In this document: piece by piece, positions 57,191-64,000 of the stretch | Position numbering within the stretch: the stretch's first letter is position 1 | How the letters are laid out: each line of letters begins with the position of its first letter | Assembly: GCA_013399015.1 (NCBI GenBank) | Contig: VWZX01006533.1 | Location: 751,499-815,498, forward strand | Direction of reading: 5' to 3' | DNA from: Galbula dea | Lineage: Eukaryota; Chordata; Aves; Piciformes; Galbulidae | Length of the DNA: 64,000 nucleotides | Notes under the pieces: model-generated | Database searches by the model: none | Told to the model about the DNA's origin: nothing | The model's input: only the letters and a program-made list of their open reading frames with translations | Program-made: the position numbers and the translations under genes

Positions 57191-57507
57191 GAGCCATAAA
57201 ATCAGTAAGGCTGGGAAAAATCTCCAAAACCATCAAGTCCAACTGTTTACCTAACACTGCCAGGTCACCACCAAACCATGGCCCTCAGCACCACATCTCC
57301 AGGGCTTGGAAACCCCTCCAGGGATGGGGACTCCACCACTGCCCTGGGCAGCCTGGGCCAGGCCTGGACAACTCTTTCCATGAAGAAATTGTTCCTCATG
57401 TTCAAACTAATCCTCCCTGGCACAACCTGAGGCTGTTTCCTCTTGTCCTGTTGCTTGTTCCTTGGGAGAAGAGCCCAAGGCCCACCTGGCTGCAGCCTCC
57501 TCTCAGG
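57191..57507 (-). mobile_element. CR1 fragment, group B, ending at a single N
   Basis: GAGCCATAAAATCAGTAAGG, CCACCAAACCATGGCCCTC and CCTGGCACAACCTGAGGC, stopping at CCTCCTCTCAGG directly before the N at 57508. The cut may be an assembly join rather than a true 5' truncation. Confidence 0.93.
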
Positions 57508-57508
57508 N
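57508..57508. other. single ambiguous base at a CR1 edge
   Basis: Sequence changes from CR1 to unique DNA exactly at this N. Confidence 0.95.
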
Positions 57509-57597
57509 GTGGTGTTGCTGACACATGGATGTGCCTCACTGCATCCATCACTGCTTTTGACCATGGCTTTACACCTAGTCATCAGTCAATGGAGAGG

Positions 57598-57731
57598 ATC
57601 CCTGGCAGTGTTCAAGGCCAGGCTGGATGTGGCCCTGGGCAACCTGCTCTAGTGGGAGGTGTCCCTGCCCATGGCAGGGGGTTGGAACTAGCTGATCTTT
57701 AAGGTCCCTTCCAACCTGGACCATTCAGTGA
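57598..57731 (+). mobile_element. short CR1 3' end, group F
   Basis: CCCTGGCAGTGTTCAAGGCC, CAGGCTGGATGTGGCCCTGG and TTGGAACTAGCTGATC; terminal CCATTCAGTGA. Confidence 0.9.
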
Positions 57732-58020
57732 CCAACCTGAGATGTCTTGCACTGCTCTGTTGTAGTTCATCTCTCAACCAAATCTTCAGCCATGTTTTCC
57801 CTCCAAGGTGAGCTCCCAACCCAACCTCCAGCTAAAAGGGGAAGGAGACATTTCTGGATGTACCTGATCCCAAAACACCATCTCCCTTCCTGACACTAAA
57901 TCTGCTTATATCAGAGGAAACATATTGATCAGCTGGAACTTCATCTATCACCTTGCACAGGGAATCAGCATGTGCTCAGGATCATTCAAGATCAAGCCAA
58001 ACACTACCCAAAAATATGGA

Positions 58021-58198
58021 AATCACAGAATGGGTTGGGTGGGAAGGGACCTTTCAAGGTCATCTAGTCCAACCCCTCTGCAGGCAGCAGGGACATCTGC
58101 AACTAGAGCAGGTTGCTCCCAGCCCCAAACAACCTGAGCTGGGATGGTTCCAGGGATGGGACATCTCCCACCTCTCTGGCCAACCTGGGCCAGTGTCC
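58021..58198 (-). mobile_element. CR1 3' fragment, group D
   Basis: AATCACAGAATGGGTTGGG, CAACTAGAGCAGGTTGCTCC and GGGATGGGACATCTCCCACC; cut after GGGCCAGTGTCC. Confidence 0.92.
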
Positions 58199-59308
58199 AA
58201 GACAGAAAAATCTCACCTCTTCCTGAAGGATCTGAAAAGTTTAGCCTTTCATAAGAAGCTCCAGGTGGCTGAGTCTGCTCAAGCTGGGCTTTCCTTCCCC
58301 TGGGTGTAGCCCCTGGAGACCTAGCACACCTTCTAGGAGGCTGGAAATGTCCCAGACCCCTCCAACATTCATCATGAGCTCTGTAAGCAATGCACAGTCA
58401 GAGCTGAAAATATATTTCCCTGAGAATACCCAGACATGTGGGCCCCAAATTTATCCCACAAAGGGGATTCAGAGCCCAAATCCCCTGAGCCCAGCCACAG
58501 CCTCACCACACACCTAGAAGAACCAAGCCTGGGCATCAATTTTGTGCCACCAGCTGCTGTGACATCTTAGATCAAAACCCAGGGAGAGAAGAGAAGAAAC
58601 AAGACTGAGTTTTACAGCTCCTGTGAGCATGCCATAAACTCAGGGCATAACTCCAGAGGATTTTCTGCTCCTCTAAGTCACAGACCATTTATTTGCCAGG
58701 GGTTTGTGTCATGTTGGCCCAGGGTAGATGCAATGAAAGCAGTGATAAACAATGCCTGCAGACACACAGAACACAACAACAGCACAAGTAGCTGTGCTCC
58801 TAGATCTTCCAAGAGAATCAGTTCAACAGAAAGCAGTCCTGAGCAAAGCTAAGCCCTCAGGCAAGGGCTGGCTGCTGGGGTTCACCTGCTGTTCTGAGCA
58901 AGGTTAGGAGTTGTTTTTTTTTTTTCCTCCTCATTGCAGGGGAGTTAAGGGAGAAGCAAAAAGTAATTAAGCCATCAGAAGGCACTGCAGACACCTGAGG
59001 ATCCCAGGTGTTTGGTTAGGAGGGGATTTCTACAGCATCTGTGAGATCCTAGTTAAAATTCTCACCTTTTCTGCACCAAAAAAGAAAAAACCCTTTCAGT
59101 TTCTGCAGAGCTCCTGCAGGCACAGGAGGGAGATGGAGAAGAGCAAGGCAGAGCACAGCAAGGAGGCTGTGCTGAATAAGCAAAACCCTCCCTGCAAAGC
59201 CTCAAGCTCTAACCAGAGGCAGGACTCTAGCTAGACTCTGTCAGATCACATCCAAGAGATCCCTGGCTTTGGCACCAACATCTCCTGGCAGAACTAACCT
59301 ATAACCTA
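58199..59308. other. 1.1 kb unique sequence
   Basis: No gene, RNA or transposon recognised. A 12-base T run lies at about 58914-58925. Confidence 0.45.
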
Positions 59309-59453
59309 GCTTCATCCCTGGAAGCTTTTCAGGCCAGGCTGGCTGGGGCTGTGGGCAACCTGCTCTAGTGGGAGGTGTCCCTGGCAGGCAGGGGGGCTGG
59401 AACTAGATGATCTTGAAGGTCCCTTCCAGCTCTGACAGCTCTAGGGTTCTATG
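59309..59453 (+). mobile_element. short CR1 3' end, group C
   Basis: CATCCCTGGAAGCTTTTCAG, GGCTGGCTGGGGCTGTGGGC and the tail CTCTAGGGTTCTATGAG. Confidence 0.92.
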
Positions 59454-59720
59454 AGCCCCTCTAGGGCTGGGGGGGGAAGCATCCAAGCAGTGCTTCTGGG
59501 GTTGCTTTTGTTCACCAACACAAGCAGGAGCCAGAGATGGGCAAGTTCCTCTCTGCCCAACTCTCCAGGCTGCAGAGATCCATCTAGATGGCTGCACAGC
59601 CACCTGAGGTATCATCCAATCCTCCCCACCACAGTATTACTTCAGATTTAATGCTGAATATTTGTGCCACAAAGTGCTACTCTGACTGCTCTGGCTTCCT
59701 AAGACCAAGATACTTGAGAA

Positions 59721-60009
59721 GAGCAGCAGCAGAGGGCAAGGGGAAACGGCCTCAAGTTGCACCAAGGGAGGTTTAGATTGGGTGTCAGGGAAAATATCTT
59801 CCCAGAAAGAGTTGTTAGGCATTGGCCCAGGCTGCCCAGGGCAGTGATGGAGTCACCAGCCCTGGAGGGGGTTGAAAAGCATCTAGATGTGGTACCTAGG
59901 GACTTGGTTTAGTCTTAGGGAGATGGTTTTAAATGAAGGTGCTAGGTTGCTGGTTAGACTTGATGATCTTGGAGGTCTCTTCCAACCTTGATAACTCTGC
60001 TTCTGTGAA
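59721..60009 (+). mobile_element. CR1 3' fragment, group B
   Basis: ACGGCCTCAAGTTGCACC, AGAAAGAGTTGTTAGGCATT and GATGATCTTGGAGGTCTC. It carries a roughly 30 bp extra segment around TTAGGGAGATGGTTTTAAAT in the UTR and ends CTCTGCTTCTGTG. Confidence 0.92.
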
Positions 60010-60034
60010 GTCTAGCCAGCACTCTGAGCAGGGA

Positions 60035-60199
60035 GTCATGGTTTGGGTTGGAAAGGACCTTAAAGATCATCTACTTGCAGCCCTCCTGCAGTCAGCAGGG
60101 ACACCTGCAACTAGAGCAGGTTGCTTACAGCCCCAAACAACCTGAGCTGGGATGGTTCCAGGGATGGGACATCTCCCACCTCTCTGGGCAATCAGTGCC
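60035..60199 (-). mobile_element. CR1 3' fragment, group D
   Basis: GTCATGGTTTGGGTTGG, CTGCAGTCAGCAGGGACACC and GGGATGGGACATCTCCCACC. It lies 25 bp from the opposite-strand copy before it, tail to tail. Confidence 0.91.
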
Positions 60200-60794
60200 A
60201 TGAGAGGATATTCAAATACAGAGGTTATTGGAGCTGAAATGCTAATAAACCATCAGACATTGCTCAGCAAGCAGATGGCCAGAGCACAGAGGAGCTGCTG
60301 CTAACAGGGAAGACAGCAATTGGGGTTTTTAAGTTTGTTTAAAGCAGTTTTAACACAAAACAAGTAAACATTTATAACTGAATAAATAGTTTTCAGTTTA
60401 GTCAAGGAGCATTCAGTGGCTGTTGGCATAAATATTCAGTTATGGAAATGATTGGATTGAAATAGATTTTTCCATGCCATAAATAAACATTGTCTGCAGT
60501 GAATAACAGGCTCCCAACAAGCAGCAGGAATTAGAGAGCCACTGATGCCTAATGCCAGGCTTGGAAAATGTTTTATTTAGAAGCACTTCTGCTCACCAGC
60601 AAGCCAGCCAAATCCCATCTGCCTGCAGTGGTCTAGATGTTCATCTCACTACCTTATTCAACACTTGGAGCAAGAAGCTTGGCTGCGTGGGCAGCACAGT
60701 GGGGGCTGCACCTCTGAGCCCAGGGGGCTCATCCAGGTGCTGGGATGAGGCTGGTTTAGCAGAGGATTGTACCAAAGGAATCAATAAATTGGTA
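60200..60794. other. A/T-rich unique island
   Basis: Strongly A/T-rich at about 60310-60500 (for example TTTAAAGCAGTTTTAACAC). No gene or repeat recognised. Confidence 0.4.
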
Positions 60795-61663
60795 AATCAG
60801 GAGTCTCAGCAAGTTTGCTGATGATCCAGAAGCAGGAGGAGTGGCTGACACCTGTCAGGCTGTGCTGGCATTCAGGGAGACCTGGAGAGGCTGAGGGTTG
60901 GGAGAGAGGAACCTCAGGAGGTTCAACAGGGGCACCTGGGGAGGAATAACCTCATGGAGCAGGAGAGGTTAGGGGTTGACCTGCTGGAAAGCAGCTCCAT
61001 GGAGAAGAACCTAGGAATGCTGGTGGATAACAAGTTCCCCATGAGCCAGCAATGTGCTTTGTGGCCACAAAGGCCAATGGTCTCCTGAGGTGCATGAAGA
61101 AGAGTGTGGCCAGCAGGTCAAAGAGGCTCTCCTCTGCCTCTACTTTGCCCTAGGGAGGCCTCAGCTGGAGTGCTCCATCCAGTTGTGGGCTCCCAAGTCG
61201 AAGAGAGACAAGGAACTAGTGGAGAGAGTCCAGCAGAAGATGCTGAGGGCACTGGAGCAGCTCTGGCAGGAGGAAAGGCTGAGAACCCTGGGGCTGCTTA
61301 GCCTGGAGAAGAGCAGCCCCACAGGGGAACTGCTCAAGGCTGAGCAAGAGCCAAAGGACAGGAGGCAAGAGGCTGGGGCCAGCCTCTGCTCAGTGGTGCC
61401 CAGGGACAGCCCAAGGGGCACTGGGCACAAACTGGAAGGCAGGCTCCTTCTGAACAGGAGGAGAAGCTTGTTTGTTGTGAGGGTGTTGGAGACCTGGCCC
61501 AGGCTTTGCAGAGAGGCTGTGGAGTCTCCTTGTGTGGAGAGATTGCAAGCCCAGCTGGAGGTGACCCTGGGCAAGCTGCTGTGGGTGTCCCTGCTTTAGC
61601 AGGGGGTTGGACTGGATGATCCCCAGAGGTCCCTGCCAACCCCTGCCAGTCTGGGATTGTGTT
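60795..61663 (+). mobile_element. longest CR1 fragment, group A, reaching the RT catalytic box
   Basis: About 870 bp. Near its 5' edge (60805-60850) one frame reads SLSKFADDPEAGGVADT, where FADD (60814-60825) is the catalytic aspartate box of the CR1 reverse transcriptase. Downstream come ORF2 thumb and C-terminal codons (KLLGLVDN-like region, then LRTLGLLSLEKSSPTGELL) and the group A UTR GGCAAGCTGCTGTGGGTG with GATCCCCAGAGGTCCC. A 181-codon sense frame covers 61054-61599, but frameshifts separate it from the FADD region. The upstream palm and fingers motifs and the endonuclease are absent, so the copy is dead. Confidence 0.94.
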
Positions 61664-62370
61664 GTTCAGTGATGTGTAAGCCTCAGTGCAGATGCAGTCT
61701 GTTTGGTGCTGGGCACCTGCAGGAATCAGGGGTTAGAAATCTGTTTGACCAAAATCTGCAGTGGTTTTGGCACTAGCAGAGATACAACTGGCTGCAGACA
61801 GAAGAGCAGTGCTCTCCCCCAAGCAGAAAGCATCCTCCCAGCTCTCAGCACAGCTCTTAGCCACCTGAAGTGACACAGAGATGCAAGTTAGACTTTTCTC
61901 AACATCTATTTCTGAACCAATGCCCCCAAGTTCAGGAGTGTTTGTGGTGTCAGCCCAGATGGGGATAGCTCTGCACAACCTTGGGTAGAAGCAGATGAGC
62001 TCAGCATTAAAGAGAAGAAAGTGAAAGATGATCTGGCCAGGGATAAAAAGCACTTTTCCTCTTTGGGGCATGCTTTTAAGTTTTCTCCTCAAAATGAGAG
62101 CATGTGCAGGAGCAGAGAGTGAGGCTGGCAGTGAAACAGAACTGGAAGCTAAAACAGAAAAGCAAAAAGCAGAAGGAAAGGGAAGGCAAGAAGTGGCATT
62201 TCTGTTCTGATATCACACCACCAGGGTGTCACAGGACTCAAGCAGGGGAAAAGAGAGGGGCAGAGCCATAGGCTGTGCCCCAACCCTTCCAGCCAGTGCA
62301 GCAGCAAGGATCCAAGCAGAGGTTTCTCAAAAGCAAGCAAGCACACAGCACCTGCAGGGCAAAGTCCCTG
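61664..62370. other. unique spacer
   Basis: No gene, RNA or transposon recognised. Confidence 0.45.
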
Positions 62371-62790
62371 CACAGAACCATAGGATAGTTAGGGTTGGAA
62401 AAGACCTTTCAAGGGCATCTAGTCCAACCCCCTGCAGTCAGCAGGGACATCTGCAACTAGAGCAGGTTGCTCACAGCCCCAAACAACCTGAGCTGGGATG
62501 GTTCCAGGGATGGGACATCTCCCACCTCTCTGGGCAGCCTGGGGCAGGCTCTCACCACCCTCAGCATCCAAAATTTCTCCCTCATACCTAGTCTGAAGTT
62601 TCCTCTTCTAGTTTCAAGCCATCAGCCCTTGTCCTGCCCCAACAGCTCCTGCTCAAAACTCTGTCCCCAGGTTTCTCATCAGCCTCTTTAAGTCCTGCAA
62701 GGCTGCAGTGAGGTCTCTCTGGAGCCTTCTCTTCTCCAGGCTGTACAACCCCAACTCTCTCAGCCTCTCTTGGCAGAAATGTCCCAGCAC
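62371..62790 (-). mobile_element. CR1 fragment, group D, about 420 bp
   Basis: CAGAACCATAGGATAGTTAGG, CTGCAGTCAGCAGGGACATC, CAAGGCTGCAGTGAGGTCTC and CCAACTCTCTCAGCCTCTC at the 5' side. This is the longest D copy with its tail, and the best guide to what 44697-45042 has lost. Confidence 0.94.
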
Positions 62791-63141
62791 CCCATGGCTG
62801 CAAAGCCACCCACTTCTGGCCACAGCCACTCATGCACAGCACACTGCAGGACTGGTCTCCCTCACACCCTCCTGATGAGAGTGGATCTGTGGGAGGACTG
62901 TGCCATCTAGCTTCTACACTCAGCCACAAGCTGCTCTGCTGGGTTCTCCTGCACCCCCCACTCATTCCTACCTGCTGCAGGGATGTGTCCAGGGATGGCA
63001 GAAAGCCCTGTACCTTTGGAGCTGCAAATCTGTGCAAGTCTCTCCCCAACACAGACTGCAGGGGGGGGGTTGATGGAGAATGGGGGTGAGCCCCTGCCCA
63101 AAGTCCCTCTTGGAGGATGCCTGCCTAGTCTTACACCTGAG
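62791..63141. other. unique spacer with a G run
   Basis: A run of about nine G near 63061. No gene recognised. Confidence 0.45.
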
Positions 63142-63277
63142 TCCTGGAGGGCTTTCCAAGCCCTGGAGATGTGGTGCTGAGGGCCATGGTTTAGTGGTGA
63201 CCTGGCAGTGCTGGTTAATGGTTGGACTTGAGGATCTTAAAGGTCTTTTCCAACAGAAATGATTCTCTGATTCTTTG
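63142..63277 (+). mobile_element. short CR1 3' end, group B
   Basis: GTCCTGGAGGGCTTTCCAAG, GCTGAGGGCCATGGTTTAG and GGACTTGAGGATCTTAAAGG, ending AATGATTCTCTGATTC. Confidence 0.91.
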
Positions 63278-64000
63278 AGCATCACCAAGTGTCATCCCCA
63301 GTGATGGCACACTGGCATGTGACAGAGCCAGCACCTTCACATGGGTCCCACAGCTGGACCACACACCCTTTGCCTCTCCCCTGGTTGCCCCTCATGCCAC
63401 CTGAGCAACCTCTGGCAGACAGAAGAGCCCAGGGCACTCAGAAAGCCTCTCTCACCCAGTGTCTGCTCAAAGCAACCACAGCCCAACACCCTGCTCCTTC
63501 CCAAAACCCCCAGGTCCCTTTCCTTCAGCTCAGGGCTGGAATGAGGAACAGCTTCAGTCTCAGTGTCCTCTGCTCTGGGCATTGCCTGCAGCTGACACAT
63601 GTTGGAGCAGCCTCCAAGCTGCTCCAGGTAGAACTTTGCTCCTTGTAGCTATTCCCTAATGTCAACACTGGGAATATCCATGTCCCTGGGCAAGATGCTG
63701 CCCCTGCTTCAGCTCATCTCCCAGTGCAGGAAGAGTTATCCCAGTTTCACAGGAGAGAAGGGCAAGGAGCTAGATCCTGGGCCAAGTGATGGGCAATCAC
63801 CTTGCTGGGCCTGGCAGTCACCTTGAGGTGCTTCAAGGAGGAAACCAGCCTGAAAATCACCCCCTAGACTAGTCCAACAAGCCACCTGCTGCACTAAACC
63901 AGATCTCCTCAAGCCCCAGACCACCTCTGCATGCAGGAGGGTTGCCATGAGGCTCAAGGCTTTCCCCACACCTGATCTGAAGGAATGACACTTTTCTTCC
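63278..64000. other. unique sequence to window end
   Basis: No gene, RNA or transposon recognised. Confidence 0.45.

Noticed and set aside
1..64000. tRNA, rRNA, CRISPR array, bacterial operon or complete provirus
   Set aside because: None of the required structures was seen. Regularly recurring blocks are CR1, not direct repeats with spacers, and only a solo LTR is present.

Overview
This window is vertebrate, almost certainly avian, nuclear DNA without any gene I can support. The diagnosis rests on about 65 segments of CR1, the dominant LINE (non-LTR retrotransposon) of birds, scattered on both strands, and on one avian-type ERVL-like solo LTR. By my hand-drawn boundaries CR1 covers roughly 18 kb, a little under 30% of the window. 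That is far above the usual avian level and fits lineages known for CR1 expansion (woodpeckers and other Piciformes, or hoopoe and hornbill relatives). The lineage is an inference; the CR1 content is seen directly.

The CR1 pieces are 3'-terminal fragments of about 60 to 870 bp. They hold the 3' UTR and, in longer copies, codons for the end of the ORF2 protein (for example EQLRELGLVSLEKRRLRGDL). None encodes a complete reverse transcriptase or an endonuclease, so none is autonomous. I sorted them by eye into informal groups, with these sense-strand marks: A, GGGCAAGCTGCTGTGGGTG followed by CCCCAGAGGTCCC; B, GAGGGCCATGGGTTAG or the older-looking GCCATGGTTTAGTGGTG; C, GGCTGGCTGGGGCTGTGGGC; D, GGGAGATGTCCCATCCCTG-like; E, ACCATCCTGTGCAAGCTGCT; F, CAGGCTGGATGTGGCCCTGG; G, CACATGGGGTGACTTTGGGG. 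These letters are mine, not published subfamily names.

Layout: 1-12 kb has scattered short copies between unique stretches. From 12.2 to 17.0 kb lies a dense transposon block: two tandem minus-strand CR1s, a 720 bp solo LTR with a perfect 5 bp target duplication, then two minus-strand CR1s of about 700 bp. From 17 to 46 kb, longer unique stretches (up to about 2.5 kb) alternate with CR1s, including a mosaic copy at 31.06-31.58 kb. A pyrimidine-rich minisatellite flanks a 435 bp assembly gap at 46.15-46.58 kb. From 47 to 64 kb CR1 is dense again, with a CR1 nested in an older CR1 at 47.5-48.2 kb and the longest copy, which reaches the RT FADD box, at 60.8-61.7 kb.

I see no convincing protein-coding exon, tRNA, rRNA, CpG-island promoter or CRISPR. 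Nearly all long open frames are CR1 ORF2 remnants, their antisense shadows, low-complexity sequence or the gap. The window is best read as intergenic or deep intronic DNA shaped by CR1. No gene system was found; the most interesting content is the CR1 structures that lack the 3' end normally used to start insertion.
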